DNA of 64,000 bases from Marinifilum sp. N1E240 (GTDB taxonomy: Bacteria; Bacteroidota; Bacteroidia; Bacteroidales; Marinifilaceae): the NCBI RefSeq assembly GCF_009295825.1, contig NZ_WHKF01000004.1, positions 1-64,000 of the forward strand. Direction: 5' to 3'. Positions 10,320 through 20,310 of this stretch are shown here, piece by piece (position 1 is the first letter of the stretch; each line of letters begins with the position of its first letter). A model generated the notes under the pieces. It was not told the DNA's origin. It was given only the letters and a program-made list of their open reading frames with translations, and ran no database searches. Both the position numbers and the translations under genes were made by a program.

Positions 10320-10330
10320 TACAACAAAAA

Positions 10331-10356
10331 AGGAGCATGATTTCATGCTCCTTTTT
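10331..10356. terminator. Bidirectional rho-independent terminator
   Basis: AGGAGCATGA (10331-10340) pairs perfectly with TCATGCTCCT (10343-10352) and is flanked by A-rich sequence on the left and a T-run on the right. It serves the convergent 97-aa gene and the avidin-like gene. Confidence 0.88.
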
Positions 10357-10362
10357 ATTGAA

Positions 10363-10704
10363 TTAAGGCTTTCTAAAAGTTCCAACCCCAGTTAGGATTG
10401 CTTTTGCCATTTGTTCTTCCTCGCCACCTTCGCTTTGTGATAAATGCCACATGGTGTGAATTACAGGACCAATTTCGTCAATTTCAAATCTACCTGTCCA
10501 GCAAGCTATAGAACCATATTTTCCAAAATCAACCATAAATGCAATTACATTGTTGTTGATTTTTCCGGAGATCTCAAACTTTTCATCAAACATAGGCTGA
10601 CCTATTGCTGTTTGAAAAGTACCACTAACCCTATTATCTACAACTGCTAAATCCATTTCAGAGTTGTATTGGTTTTTCCATTTTCCGTTTAAATTGATAT
10701 TCAT
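10363..10704 (-). CDS. Avidin/streptavidin-family protein without signal peptide
   Basis: 113 residues covering one avidin beta-barrel and nothing else. Alignment by eye to avidin/streptavidin: GKWKNQYNS (Trp9, Asn11 and Ser15 match the first-strand biotin contacts; Tyr13 replaces Leu), GTFQTAIG at 28-35 (Phe30 replaces the biotin-ureido Tyr, Thr32 kept), CWTG at 68-71 (Trp69 as in streptavidin Trp92), HTMWHL (Trp86 and Leu88 kept), and GVGTF at 106-110 (Gly108 replaces streptavidin Asp128 / avidin Asn118). The position of the inter-subunit Trp (streptavidin Trp120) appears to be Met99 or Ala100, as expected for a dimeric or altered avidin. Nearly all known avidins are secreted; this one starts MNINLNGKW with no leader, so it should be cytoplasmic. 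Ligand affinity is uncertain. Confidence 0.85.
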   Translation of the reverse strand: MNINLNGKWKNQYNSEMDLAVVDNRVSGTFQTAIGQPMFDEKFEISGKINNNVIAFMVDFGKYGSIACWTGRFEIDEIGPVIHTMWHLSQSEGGEEEQMAKAILTGVGTFRKP

Positions 10705-10783
10705 ATCAAGTAGGTTTTAAGGTGATTTTTGAATTGTAAGTTTAAATTAATCCGAAAAAATGGTTCATCAAAATATTTTATTT

Positions 10784-11761
10784 CTATTGATAGATAAATT
10801 TTCCTTTTTCTCCATTTGAATTTACAAATCCTCGGTACATTCCGGATGTATTCATTTTCATGGAAATATTACCCAACCGATCAACAGCCACAAAACCACC
10901 AGTACCGCCAATTTTATTTAATTTGTTAATAACAATATCTGTTGCGTCATCTAAATTTATTTTCTGATATTCCATTAAAGAGGAAATATCTTTAGCCACA
11001 CCAAGTCTTATGAAATACTCCCCATGTCCTGTACAGGATACCGCACATGTTGAATTATTGGCATAAGTTCCAGCACCAATAATAGGAGAATCACCAATTC
11101 TTCCAAAACGCTTGTTTGTCATTCCTCCGGTTGATGTTCCAGCGGTTAAATTGCCATTTTTATCGAGAGCAACACATCCAACAGTGCCATGTCTGTCACC
11201 CTTTTTCATCTTTTGTTCTTTTTTAAGAATTTTCTGCAGATAGTTCCAACGTTTTTCTGTAAAAAAATATAAGCTATCAACCATTTCAAGATTTTGAAGA
11301 GCGGCAAACTGGGAGGCTCCGGCGCCACTAAGCATAACATGTTCCGATTCTTCCATAACTTTTCTTGCTGCGCTTATGGGATTTTTAATATCACCAACTC
11401 CAGCTACTGCACCAGCATTTAAATCTTTTCCCCACATAATTGATGCATCGAGAGCATTGTTTCCAGCGTTTGTAAATACAGCTCCCTTTCCTGCATTAAA
11501 CAAGGGTGAATCTTCCAGAATATGAATGGTTTGTTCTACGGCATCAAGAGAGCTGCCTCCATTTTTAAGGATTGAATCTCCTACGGTTAGTGCTCTGTCA
11601 AGAAGTTTTAAATACTCTTTTTCTTTTTCGGGAGATATGTTCTTCTTTAAAATAGTTCCTGCACCACCATGTATAGCAAGAGCATATTCTAACTTTTCCT
11701 TTTTGCAGGAACTTGATACAATAAACAGACTGATTAGTAATAAAAGGAGAGTAGGCTTCAT
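10784..11761 (-). CDS. Isoaspartyl peptidase / plant-type L-asparaginase, lipoprotein
   Basis: 325 residues with a lipoprotein signal (hydrophobic segment, then SSSC with Cys19). The Ntn-hydrolase fold is recognised by LAIHGGAGTI near the mature N terminus, GKGAVFTNAG, DASIMWG, the autoprocessing motif HGTVGCVALD with nucleophile Thr193, and GRIGDSPIIGAGTYA followed by TGHGEYFIR. These proenzymes cleave themselves before the Thr and hydrolyse isoaspartyl dipeptides and asparagine; the lipobox places it in the envelope. It follows the TPR kinase but is separated from it by a terminator, so it probably has its own promoter. Confidence 0.93.
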   Translation of the reverse strand: MKPTLLLLLISLFIVSSSCKKEKLEYALAIHGGAGTILKKNISPEKEKEYLKLLDRALTVGDSILKNGGSSLDAVEQTIHILEDSPLFNAGKGAVFTNAGNNALDASIMWGKDLNAGAVAGVGDIKNPISAARKVMEESEHVMLSGAGASQFAALQNLEMVDSLYFFTEKRWNYLQKILKKEQKMKKGDRHGTVGCVALDKNGNLTAGTSTGGMTNKRFGRIGDSPIIGAGTYANNSTCAVSCTGHGEYFIRLGVAKDISSLMEYQKINLDDATDIVINKLNKIGGTGGFVAVDRLGNISMKMNTSGMYRGFVNSNGEKGKFIYQ

Positions 11762-11779
11762 GTGTTTGAGTTTTGTTGT

Positions 11780-11816
11780 AAAAAGAAAGGTGCTAATTCA
11801 TTAACTGAATAGCACC
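11780..11816 (-). terminator. Terminator of the TPR hybrid kinase
   Basis: On the minus strand GGTGCTATTCA pairs with TGAATTAGCACC (one bulged base), followed by TTTCTTTTT. It lies between the kinase stop and the asparaginase start. Confidence 0.75.
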
Positions 11817-11845
11817 ATAAATGTATAATAAATTGTAAATAAATA

Positions 11846-14824
11846 TTAACTCATATTTTTATAAATGATTGCCAAAAGTTCTTCTTCAGTATATGGTTTG
11901 GCTATAAATGCATCGCAGCCAGCTTCGGTCATTTTTGAACTTTCATCCTTGAAAACATATGCTGATTGAGCCACAATGGGAACAGTTGGATTTTGTTTTT
12001 TAATTTCTCGTGTAGCTTGATAACCATTGATTCTAGGCATTTGGATATCCATTAAAACCAAATCGTAATGATCATCTTGAAATTTTTCAACAGTTTCAAT
12101 ACCATCTTGCGACCAGGTAACATTTGCATTTACCTTTTTTAAGACCTCATTTATGTATAGAAAATTTGATTCTACATCTTCAGCAACCAGTATGTTTTTA
12201 CCAGAGAAATCGTGATATTCACTTGATTTGTAATCTGATTTTACTTGCAATATAGTTTGATCGTCAATTATAAAATCAATAAAGAACTTACTTCCTTTTT
12301 GTGGTTCGGAAACAAACCAGATTTTCCCATCTAGAAGTTCGGTTAAACTTTTAGAAATTGTTAATCCCAGACCTGTTCCTCCATGTTCTACTTTATTGTT
12401 ACTGGCTTGCCTAAAACGCTCATAAATATGAGTTTGTTCATTGTGAGGAATTCCTATGCCTGTGTCTTTTACAAAGAAGCGAAGTTTATCGTTAATTGTT
12501 TCAATTCCAAAATCAATTTGTCCAGATTCAGTAAATTTCAGTGAATTTCGCATTAGGTTATTAAGTATTTGTTTCAAACGAATTTGATCCGAATGCATAG
12601 AAATATCCTTAATGTTCTTAGGAATATGTAAATTGATTTTTAAATTCTTTTTTCCAGCTTTTTCTTTCTGTTCTTCAAAGATAGATTGCAACTCTTCCAT
12701 TATTGGGAAAACAAAGAAATTCGATTTTTTAATTTTTATTTGCTTCGATTCTATCATTGAGATATCAATAATATCATTAACTAAAGTCAGTAATAAATGA
12801 CCGTTATCGTTAATAATATTAGTATAATATTCGTGTTTTGCTTTTGAGTTTGTTAGAGACATTAATTTTGAAAAGCCAATAATTGCATTCATAGGTGTTC
12901 TGATTTCATGTGACATATTTGCCAGGAATGAAGTTTTTAACCTATCTGCTTGTTCTGCCTTTTCTTTTGCTTTTAGTAATTCTAATGTTCTTATTTTGAC
13001 AAGACTCTCCAAATTTCTTTGATGATCCTCCAAAAGAGATTCAGCTTTTCGTCTTTCCTCAACCTCTAGATTAAGTTTTCCATTGGCTTTTTTTACTGCA
13101 TGTAAAAACCTGTAAATAATTCCCGAGAATACAATTATCAACCCAACAATTAGAATTAAAAATGTATTGTTAAGTTGTTCCTTTTTTAATTTTTCTTCTT
13201 TAAGAAACTGTTCTTTCGCATGTAATCGAACCAGATTTTCTCTTTTGTCTCTTTCATTTTGCATTTGGATCCAGCCAATTCTGTTTTCAGCTTGTGCATT
13301 ATACAGTTGGTTGTAGAGTTCAACATATTTTTTGTAACAATTTAATGATTTTTGATGATCTCCTATATCTGCATAAATATCAGATAAGTTTCGGAAATTT
13401 TCAGCCATTAAAGTTTTTCTATTGATCTTTGTTGCTAAATCTAAACTGTTCTGCAAATAGTGTATGGCTTGTGAGGTTTCATTTTTGGCTAAATGTAAAG
13501 AAGCAAGGTTGTTGTAAGCAGATCCAATTCCGCCTAAATTTCCTATTTGCCGATTGATACTAACCGATTTTGTGAATAATTCTTCAGCATTAGATAAATT
13601 TTCTTGTTTTACGAAAATCAATCCCATATTGGTATAGCATGAAGCTATTCCTTTTAAATTGCCAATTGATTTCTGAATTTTCAATGAATGTTCATATTCA
13701 TTTAGTGCGAGCACATATTTTTTTTCTTGTAAAAATGTATTGCCAACTTTTCGAGTAACATCTGCAATTCCTTTTACAAAACCTATTTCATCATAAATTT
13801 CTTTGGCTTTAGAATAGTTTTCTCGAGCTAATGGATAATCTTTCATCGAATACAATATTAAACCCAAATTCTCATAGCATTGGGCAATATTTTTTTTCGA
13901 TTCGATTTCTTCAAATAGTTTCAGTGCTTTGTGCAGATATTCAATTGCTTTGTCGTTTTGAGCCATAGATTGGAAGACTTCTCCCATTCCTCTGTATGAA
14001 CGAGCAATACCATTTTTTGATCCTAACTCCTTGCTTATTAAGAGGGATTTGTTGTACAGTTCAATTGCTGAATTTCGATTGCCTAAGTTATTCTTAACAC
14101 TCGCCAATTGGTTCAAACTGTACGCAATATTTTTTTTCAGATTATTACTTTCACCAATTACTAAAGCTTCTTCAAAATACTTAATCGCAGATTTGTTATC
14201 ATTGATTTCTGCATAGGTGCTTCCTAAAGCATTAAGAGAATAGCAAATTCCAATAGTATTGTTGTGTTTTTTGTTTAATTGTAAAGATTTAAAGTAAAGA
14301 GAAAGGGCTTCGGAATAATGACATGTTTGATACTGAATGTTTCCCAAAGCATTGTAACTATATGCATAACTCAAACTATCGCTTACTGCTTTTTTGTATT
14401 CCAAACCTTTTTTATAAAAGCCATTTGCTATTGCATAATTACATCGTAGATAATTTAATTCTCCAAAATAGCCATATAGATGACTCATGCGAGTTGTGTC
14501 TTGTACACTTTCCCAATAGGAGAATGAAGTTTCGAAGCATTCCTGTGCTTTTTGCATTTCTCCAGTGAACAAATAAATGCGACCCATTAGTTCACTCGAA
14601 GCAGCATGTTTATCCATCTGTTCAAATTCAAGAGCTTTTTCGCTAACAAGATTTGCGGTTTCTAAAGCTTTAGAATCATTTTGGTAATAATATGATTCGG
14701 CTAAAAGAAATAGGCGACTTAAATCAGCAGGGTTAACTTTTCGAGGTAGTGATTCTATTCCAGGACTGGCAAAGACAGTTGTTGGAATAAAAGCAATCAA
14801 AAGAATTAAAATAAAGTTCTTCAT
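11846..14824 (-). CDS. TPR-containing hybrid sensor histidine kinase/response regulator
   Basis: 992 residues from the ATG at 14824, chosen because it directly precedes a signal peptide ([12 protein letters not shown]...VFAS); an earlier in-frame start at 14917 would put 31 unlikely residues before it. About a dozen TPR repeats fill residues ~40-545 (recurring A-Y-N-A-L-G-x-I/x-Y patterns). Then come a TM helix at ~553-577, a coiled coil, HisKA with SHEIRTPMN (His639), HATPase_c ([24 protein letters not shown]), and a receiver with Asp926 in [11 protein letters not shown] and Lys in FIAKP. The sensor is extracytoplasmic. The architecture is common in Bacteroidota; the signal is unknown. A terminator follows. 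Confidence 0.92.
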   Translation of the reverse strand: MKNFILILLIAFIPTTVFASPGIESLPRKVNPADLSRLFLLAESYYYQNDSKALETANLVSEKALEFEQMDKHAASSELMGRIYLFTGEMQKAQECFETSFSYWESVQDTTRMSHLYGYFGELNYLRCNYAIANGFYKKGLEYKKAVSDSLSYAYSYNALGNIQYQTCHYSEALSLYFKSLQLNKKHNNTIGICYSLNALGSTYAEINDNKSAIKYFEEALVIGESNNLKKNIAYSLNQLASVKNNLGNRNSAIELYNKSLLISKELGSKNGIARSYRGMGEVFQSMAQNDKAIEYLHKALKLFEEIESKKNIAQCYENLGLILYSMKDYPLARENYSKAKEIYDEIGFVKGIADVTRKVGNTFLQEKKYVLALNEYEHSLKIQKSIGNLKGIASCYTNMGLIFVKQENLSNAEELFTKSVSINRQIGNLGGIGSAYNNLASLHLAKNETSQAIHYLQNSLDLATKINRKTLMAENFRNLSDIYADIGDHQKSLNCYKKYVELYNQLYNAQAENRIGWIQMQNERDKRENLVRLHAKEQFLKEEKLKKEQLNNTFLILIVGLIIVFSGIIYRFLHAVKKANGKLNLEVEERRKAESLLEDHQRNLESLVKIRTLELLKAKEKAEQADRLKTSFLANMSHEIRTPMNAIIGFSKLMSLTNSKAKHEYYTNIINDNGHLLLTLVNDIIDISMIESKQIKIKKSNFFVFPIMEELQSIFEEQKEKAGKKNLKINLHIPKNIKDISMHSDQIRLKQILNNLMRNSLKFTESGQIDFGIETINDKLRFFVKDTGIGIPHNEQTHIYERFRQASNNKVEHGGTGLGLTISKSLTELLDGKIWFVSEPQKGSKFFIDFIIDDQTILQVKSDYKSSEYHDFSGKNILVAEDVESNFLYINEVLKKVNANVTWSQDGIETVEKFQDDHYDLVLMDIQMPRINGYQATREIKKQNPTVPIVAQSAYVFKDESSKMTEAGCDAFIAKPYTEEELLAIIYKNMS

Positions 14825-15207
14825 TCTAAAAGGGGCATGTTGAATGTTCAGATACTTTCGCAATGTTATAAAAAAAGTGCTTGTTATAAAGCACAGAGTA
14901 CAATTGAAATCAATCAATTTTAAATAAGTACAACGATCTTTTTAGGGCAATATTGTTTTGTTCAAATATAAATAATGTTAATCATTATTATCTTAATTAT
15001 TGTCTTGTTTTTGAGAGACTGAGTAAAGCGACGTGTGAATGACTTTTTTTAATTTATGGATAGCAATTCATTTTATTCCTATTATCTTTGCGAATTCAGA
15101 TTGAGGGACTTATTCTAATTTAGAATCTTATCATTTGATTTAGCAAAGATTAGAATAATTAATTACCTAACAGTAAAGAATTAAAATTCGAAATACAGAA
15201 TTTCCAA
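14825..15207. other. 383-bp divergent intergenic region (TPR kinase / argS)
   Basis: Holds a GTGCTT-gttata-AAGCAC inverted repeat at 14877-14894 on the kinase side and the argS -7 box at 15083-15090. I see no gene or other clear element; the in-frame extension of the kinase to 14917 is judged non-coding. Confidence 0.6.
15083..15090 (+). promoter_or_regulatory. Putative -7 box of argS
   Basis: TATCTTTG matches TAnnTTTG exactly and lies 117 bases upstream of the argS ATG; no good -33 box is visible. Confidence 0.4.
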
Positions 15208-17001
15208 ATGAGCATTGAAAGTTTAATAAAAAGCAAAGTTATTGAAGCCGTAAAAAATTGTTACGGTCAGGATATTGAGGAGAAAACGGTACAAATTCAG
15301 AAAACAAGACGTGAATTTGAAGGAGATTTAACAGTTGTTGTTTTTCCTTTCTTGCGCTTTTCTAAAAAGTCACCGGAGCAAACAGCAAATGATCTTGGTG
15401 AGTTTTTGACTCAAAATATCGAATCTGTTTCAGCATTTAATGTTGTGAAGGGATTCCTTAATTTGGTTATTGATAACTCATATTGGATTTCAGTTTTAAA
15501 TTCAGCCCTTAAAACAGAGAACTATGGATTTACTCCTTTAGCGGAAGGTGCTAAGAAGGTGATGATTGAGTATTCTTCACCGAATACCAATAAACCACTT
15601 CACCTGGGACACATCCGTAACAACCTGTTAGGTTATTCGGTTGCACAGATCCTAAAAGCTAATGGTTACGAAGTAATCAAGGTGAACTTGGTAAACGACC
15701 GTGGTATTCATATCTGTAAATCGATGTTGGCATGGCTGAGATTTGGTGAAGGTGAAACTCCTGAATCAACAGACATGAAAGGGGATCACTTGGTTGGAAA
15801 ATACTATGTGAAATTCGATCAGGAATACAAAAAGGAAATTGAAACTTTGGTTGCTGACGGAATGGAAGTAGATGAAGCTAAAAAGCAAGCTCCTTTATTG
15901 TTGCAAGCCCAGGAAATGTTACGCAAATGGGAGGCCGGAGATGAAGAAACTGTTGCTTTGTGGCGTAAGATGAACGATTGGGTTTTAGCAGGATTCCAAA
16001 TCACTTACAAAAAAATGGGTGTTGATTTCGATAAAGTTTATTTCGAATCGAATACATATAAGCAAGGTAAAGCAATTGTAGAAAAAGGATTAGCAGATGG
16101 AGTATTGTATCAGAAAGATACAGGTTCTGTTTGGGCGAATTTGGAGGCAGACGGTTTAGATCATAAATTATTACTTCGTGATGATGGAACTTCGGTTTAC
16201 ATGACTCAGGATATTGGAACAGCTTACGAGCGTTTCGATGAATTCAATATCGATGAGCACATTTATGTTGTAGGTAATGAGCAAAACTACCATTTTCAGG
16301 TGTTGTCTTTAATTATGGGCAAACTTGGTTATGAATGGCATGATAAAATTCAGCATCTATCTTACGGTATGGTTGAATTGCCAGAAGGGAAAATGAAATC
16401 ACGCGAAGGAACTGTTGTTGATGCCGATGATTTGATGAATGAAATGGTAAATACTGCCAGAGATACATCAAAAGAATTGGGTAAACTGCAAGGATACTCG
16501 GAGGAAGAAGCTGAGGATGTATATAATAAAGTAGCTATGGGTGCTTTAAAATATTTTATCCTTAAAGTTGATCCTAAGAAAAACATGATGTTTAATCCGA
16601 AAGACTCTATTGATTTTAACGGTAATACAGGACCATTCATCCAATATACTTACGCACGAATTCAATCGGTGTTGAAGAAAGCTGTTGATGCAGGAGTGGA
16701 AGTGCCGGAAGCTGCGATGACAAATCTAGATATTGCTGAAAAGGAATCAATCTTGATTCAGATGGTTGCAAGTTATCCAACAGTAATTAAGGAAGCTGGA
16801 AACGAGACTAGTCCTGCTCAAATTGCAAATTACATTTACGACTTGGTGAAGGAATACAATCAGTTTTATCACGATTTCCCAATTGCTAAAGAAGAAAATG
16901 CAGATGTTAAAGCATTCCGTATGGTTCTTTCGAAACAAATTGGAGAAATTATTAAATCGGGTATGGATCTTATGGGAATTGGCGTACCGGAAAGAATGTA
17001 A
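15208..17001 (+). CDS. argS: Arginyl-tRNA synthetase
   Basis: 597 residues, typical for class I ArgRS. The N-terminal Add-1 tRNA-binding domain contains EFEGDLTVVVFPF. The HIGH-type motif is HLGH (His132) within SSPNTNKPLHLGHIRNNLLG. The KMSK-equivalent loop is GKMKSREGTVV, and the C-terminal DALR anticodon domain begins around GNTGPFIQYTYARIQSV and ends MGIGVPERM. It charges tRNA-Arg in the cytoplasm. It is monocistronic: a promoter-like box lies upstream and a terminator starts 49 bases after the stop. Confidence 0.98.
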   Translation: MSIESLIKSKVIEAVKNCYGQDIEEKTVQIQKTRREFEGDLTVVVFPFLRFSKKSPEQTANDLGEFLTQNIESVSAFNVVKGFLNLVIDNSYWISVLNSALKTENYGFTPLAEGAKKVMIEYSSPNTNKPLHLGHIRNNLLGYSVAQILKANGYEVIKVNLVNDRGIHICKSMLAWLRFGEGETPESTDMKGDHLVGKYYVKFDQEYKKEIETLVADGMEVDEAKKQAPLLLQAQEMLRKWEAGDEETVALWRKMNDWVLAGFQITYKKMGVDFDKVYFESNTYKQGKAIVEKGLADGVLYQKDTGSVWANLEADGLDHKLLLRDDGTSVYMTQDIGTAYERFDEFNIDEHIYVVGNEQNYHFQVLSLIMGKLGYEWHDKIQHLSYGMVELPEGKMKSREGTVVDADDLMNEMVNTARDTSKELGKLQGYSEEEAEDVYNKVAMGALKYFILKVDPKKNMMFNPKDSIDFNGNTGPFIQYTYARIQSVLKKAVDAGVEVPEAAMTNLDIAEKESILIQMVASYPTVIKEAGNETSPAQIANYIYDLVKEYNQFYHDFPIAKEENADVKAFRMVLSKQIGEIIKSGMDLMGIGVPERM

Positions 17002-17049
17002 AAATAAAGCTTGAGCTAAAAGCTGATAGCAATAAAGAATATAGAAAAG

Positions 17050-17080
17050 GCGAAGTTCAGAAATGGACTTCGCTTTTTTT
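17050..17080 (+). terminator. argS terminator
   Basis: GCGAAGTTC pairs with GGACTTCGC (one G-U) around an AGAAAT loop and is followed by seven Ts. Confidence 0.88.
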
Positions 17081-17235
17081 ATAGCAATTAATTTGTTGAA
17101 TGAATCAATTCAGAACCTTCAAAAGGATTGTAAAGAAAGTACTTTTGGCTTTTCTAAAATCAATAGCTAATAGTCAAAGACTAAAAGCTTATTAAAATTT
17201 CTTCTCCAAAGATTGATATTTCTTCACTTAGCCCT

Positions 17236-17264
17236 TTTGCTGTACACATATTTTTTTAATTTTG
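17236..17264 (+). promoter_or_regulatory. ffh promoter
   Basis: TTTG (17236-17239), a 17-base spacer and TAATTTTG (17257-17264) form a Bacteroidota-type -33/-7 pair 25 bases before the ffh ATG. Confidence 0.6.
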
Positions 17265-17289
17265 CAGTGAAATATAAATACGTAGAATA

Positions 17290-18618
17290 ATGTTTGAAAA
17301 TCTTAACGAAAGACTTGAACGATCGTTCCAAATATTAAAGGGACAGGGGAAAATTACTGAAATCAATGTTGCTGAGACTTTGAAAGACGTAAGACGTGCG
17401 CTTTTAGATGCCGATGTTAACTTTAAAATTGCCAAGTCGTTTACCAATACCGTAAAAGAAAAAGCATTAGGAGAAAACGTACTTACAGCTCTTAAGCCTA
17501 ACCAGGTAATGGTGAAGATTGTTCACGATGAACTGGCTAAGCTAATGGGTGGAACTCATGTTGATATCAACACAGAGGGAAAACCTGCCGTTATATTAAT
17601 TGCCGGATTACAAGGTTCGGGTAAAACCACCTTTTCAGGGAAATTAGCAAACATGCTAAAAACAAAACGTTCTCTGAATCCACTGTTGGTTGCCTGTGAT
17701 GTTTACCGTCCTGCTGCAATCGATCAGTTGCATGTATTAGGAGAGCAAATTGGTGTTCCTGTATATTCTGATAAAGAAAATAAGAATCCTGTAAAAATTG
17801 CCAAGGCTGCTATTAAAGAAGCAAAGGCAAATGGAAATGATCTTGTAATTGTCGATACCGCTGGTCGTTTGGCTATTGATGAAGAGATGATGAAAGAGAT
17901 CGAAGCCGTTAAAAAGGCAATTGATCCAGCTGAAACTCTTTTTGTTGTTGATTCAATGACAGGTCAGGATGCTGTTAATACAGCCAAAGAATTTAATGAT
18001 CGTTTGAATTTCGATGGTGTTGTTTTAACCAAATTGGATGGTGATACTCGTGGTGGTGCTGCTTTATCAATTCGTTCGGTAGTAAACAAACCAATTAAGT
18101 TTGTGGGTACTGGGGAAAAAATGGAAGCATTGGATGTTTTCCACCCGGAACGTATGGCTGATCGTATTTTGGGTATGGGTGATATCGTTTCACTTGTAGA
18201 GCGTGCTCAAGAGCAATTCGACGAAGAAGAAGCTAAAAAACTTCAGAAGAAGATTGCGAAAAATCAGTTCAACTTTAACGATTTCTTGTCTCAGATTTCT
18301 CAGATCAAGAAAATGGGTAACTTGAAAGATTTGGCATCAATGATTCCTGGAGTAGGAAAAGCTTTGAAAAATATTGATATTGATGATGATGCATTTAAAG
18401 GTGTTGAAGCAATCATTTTTTCAATGACTCCCGCAGAAAGAGACGATCCGAAATTGATTAATGGATCGCGCAGAAAGCGTATCGCCGATGGTAGTGGTTC
18501 CACCATTCAGGATGTAAACCGACTGATAAAACAGTTTGATGAAACTAGAAAGCTCATGAAGATGATGTCGAAAGGCGGAAACATGTCCAGGATGATGGGA
18601 AATATGGGCAGACGATAA
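17290..18618 (+). CDS. ffh: Signal recognition particle GTPase Ffh
   Basis: 442 residues in the usual N-G-M order. The N domain has LKDVRRALLDADVN. The G domain has the P-loop GLQGSGKTTFSGKLA near residue 105, DVYRPAAIDQL, DTAGRL, TKLDGDTRGG and a GTGEKMEALDVFHPERMA closing motif. The methionine-rich M domain, which binds SRP RNA and signal peptides, ends GNMSRMMGNMGRR. It works with SRP RNA and FtsY in co-translational membrane targeting; neither is in this window. It is flanked by its own promoter and terminator. Confidence 0.98.
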   Translation: MFENLNERLERSFQILKGQGKITEINVAETLKDVRRALLDADVNFKIAKSFTNTVKEKALGENVLTALKPNQVMVKIVHDELAKLMGGTHVDINTEGKPAVILIAGLQGSGKTTFSGKLANMLKTKRSLNPLLVACDVYRPAAIDQLHVLGEQIGVPVYSDKENKNPVKIAKAAIKEAKANGNDLVIVDTAGRLAIDEEMMKEIEAVKKAIDPAETLFVVDSMTGQDAVNTAKEFNDRLNFDGVVLTKLDGDTRGGAALSIRSVVNKPIKFVGTGEKMEALDVFHPERMADRILGMGDIVSLVERAQEQFDEEEAKKLQKKIAKNQFNFNDFLSQISQIKKMGNLKDLASMIPGVGKALKNIDIDDDAFKGVEAIIFSMTPAERDDPKLINGSRRKRIADGSGSTIQDVNRLIKQFDETRKLMKMMSKGGNMSRMMGNMGRR

Positions 18619-18631
18619 TATTAAAAGATTG

Positions 18632-18663
18632 AAATGCTTGATACTCTGTGTCAGGCATTTTTT
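18632..18663 (+). terminator. ffh terminator
   Basis: AAATGCTTGATA pairs with TGTCAGGCATTT (two G-U) around CTCTG, followed by a T-run. It separates ffh from folD. Confidence 0.82.
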
Positions 18664-18689
18664 ACACTATACAAACAAAGCAAAGGACA

Positions 18690-19571
18690 ATGGAACTAAT
18701 CGACGGAAAAAAGATTTCTAACGAGGTGAAGCAAGAGATTGCTGCCGAAGTTGAATTAATTACAAAAGCCGGTGGAAAAAAACCTCACTTGGCAGCTATG
18801 ATTGTTGGACACGATGGAGCCAGCGAAACCTATGTTGCGGCAAAGGTAAAAGCTTGCCATGCAGTGGGATTTGAATCTTCGGAATTCCGTTTCGAGGATG
18901 ATATTACCGAAGAGCAATTGTTGGCAGAAATTCGCAAGGTAAACGACAATGATGATATCGATGGATTAATCGTTCAGTTGCCTCTTCCAAAGCACATTTC
19001 TGAAACTAAGGTAATCGAAACTATCCGTCCAGAGAAAGATGTTGACGGTTTTCACCCTATGAATGTTGGTAAAATGGTTGCTAGTCTTCCTACGTACCTA
19101 CCAGCTACTCCAGCGGGTATTGTAGAGTTGCTAAAGCGCTACAAAGTTGAGACTTCTGGTAAAAACTGTGTCGTGATTGGTCGTAGTAACATTGTCGGTA
19201 CTCCTATGAGTGTTCTAATGTCTCGTAAGGCTGCTTATGGCGATTGTACAGTAACTTTATGCCATAGTAGAACAAAGAACATTGGCGAAATTACTCGCGA
19301 AGCTGATATCGTAATCGTTGCTTTGGGAATGAAGGAATTTCTTACCGGAGATATGGTAAAAGAAGGAGCTGTGATTATCGATGTAGGTATTCACCGTGTG
19401 AAGTCTGATAAAACCAAGTCAGGTTGGAAACTTTTAGGAGATGTTAAATTCGACGAAGTGGCTCCTAAAGCATCATTCATCACACCGGTACCAGGTGGTG
19501 TTGGTCCAATGACAATTGTATCTCTACTTCAGAATACATTGTTGGCATCTAAAAAAGAAATCTACAAGTAA
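18690..19571 (+). CDS. folD: Bifunctional methylenetetrahydrofolate dehydrogenase/cyclohydrolase
   Basis: 293 residues from the ATG at 18690, preceded by an AAAGGA ribosome site; a longer frame from 18648 would start inside the upstream terminator. Visible motifs are [12 protein letters not shown] (catalytic Lys region), [37 protein letters not shown], the NADP loop [14 protein letters not shown], and the C-terminal [11 protein letters not shown]. The enzyme interconverts 5,10-methylene-, methenyl- and 10-formyl-tetrahydrofolate in the cytoplasm. A terminator follows. Confidence 0.98.
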   Translation: MELIDGKKISNEVKQEIAAEVELITKAGGKKPHLAAMIVGHDGASETYVAAKVKACHAVGFESSEFRFEDDITEEQLLAEIRKVNDNDDIDGLIVQLPLPKHISETKVIETIRPEKDVDGFHPMNVGKMVASLPTYLPATPAGIVELLKRYKVETSGKNCVVIGRSNIVGTPMSVLMSRKAAYGDCTVTLCHSRTKNIGEITREADIVIVALGMKEFLTGDMVKEGAVIIDVGIHRVKSDKTKSGWKLLGDVKFDEVAPKASFITPVPGGVGPMTIVSLLQNTLLASKKEIYK

Positions 19572-19593
19572 ATTGTTGATATATATTCAATAG

Positions 19594-19626
19594 ACAGGCT
19601 TCTCATTTGAGGAGCCTGTTTTATTT
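19594..19626 (+). terminator. folD terminator
   Basis: ACAGGCT pairs with AGCCTGT, with an inner CTCA/TGAG helix, followed by TTTTATTT. Confidence 0.82.
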
Positions 19627-19635
19627 GATCTCTTT

Positions 19636-19666
19636 TTTGAATATTATTTCAATCTGATTAGATTTG
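19636..19666 (+). promoter_or_regulatory. Promoter of the 120-aa membrane protein gene
   Basis: TTTG (19636-19639), a 19-base spacer and TAGATTTG (19659-19666) match the Bacteroidota -33/-7 pattern 20 bases before the ATG at 19687. Confidence 0.65.
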
Positions 19667-19686
19667 TAGAACACAAAAATACAGTT

Positions 19687-20049
19687 ATGGCACAAGATTT
19701 TAAAGAATTGGTAGAATTCTATCATGGAAAGAAAATTGATGGAATGGATTTCTCTCAAATTAGAAAAGAGTTGAATGATAAAGGTATTGATGAGACTACC
19801 ATTAAGAATGTTGTGCGCGAAATTGATAATAAAATTCTTGCTGGCGATGTAAAAAAAGCTGGTAAATTAAAGGCTAGAGAATTACGATTAATTGGCTGGA
19901 CCCTAATGATTATTGGAGGAGTTGCTACTTTGGGAACTTATTTTCAATGGTTCGATGTTAAGGGATATCATATTGTGGCTTACGGACCCGTTATTGCCGG
20001 ATATTTAATGATTGTTGCAGCAAGAAAAGCTCAACGTAAAGCTTCATAG
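19687..20049 (+). CDS. Small two-helix membrane protein of unknown function
   Basis: 120 residues. The N-terminal half is soluble and helical (MAQDFKELVEFYHGKK... IRKELNDKGIDETTIKNVVREID), resembling a short helix-turn-helix-like fold in spacing only. Two membrane helices follow at ~68-85 and ~93-110, and the C terminus is basic (ARKAQRKAS). I recognise no family with a known role. A good promoter lies directly upstream. Orientation is probably cytoplasmic N and C termini, from the positive flanks. Confidence 0.8.
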   Translation: MAQDFKELVEFYHGKKIDGMDFSQIRKELNDKGIDETTIKNVVREIDNKILAGDVKKAGKLKARELRLIGWTLMIIGGVATLGTYFQWFDVKGYHIVAYGPVIAGYLMIVAARKAQRKAS

Positions 20050-20165
20050 CCTCCAATCTATATCTTATGTGAATTGATCTGATTTTAAATAAATTCCATC
20101 ATTAAAATAGATGCGTTTATCATGCTTTTTGGAGCGCTTTTCATACTTGCTTTCCATTTGTCATC

Positions 20166-20201
20166 AAAAAGGCTTCATTCCTAAATTTTTAAGCCCTTTT
20201 T
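20166..20201 (+). terminator. Possible terminator upstream of CPBP gene
   Basis: AAAAAGGCTT and AAGCC-c-TTTTT can pair around a 15-base loop. It lies ~115 bases after the 120-aa gene, so the assignment is weak. Confidence 0.35.
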
Positions 20202-20310
20202 GAAACAAATTCACCTTGTTTTTTGTAAATTATATAGAACGGTTCTTAATAGGGAGAATCCTCCTTATTGCCGATTTATTCTATTTGATTCTTTAATTTA
20301 TTGGGGTGAT

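Noticed and set aside
14825-14917. 31-residue N-terminal extension of the TPR kinase
   Set aside because: The internal ATG at 14824 starts a proper signal peptide; the extension would bury it.
18648-18689. Longer FolD start
   Set aside because: It begins within the ffh terminator; the ATG at 18690 has a ribosome site and matches the family start.
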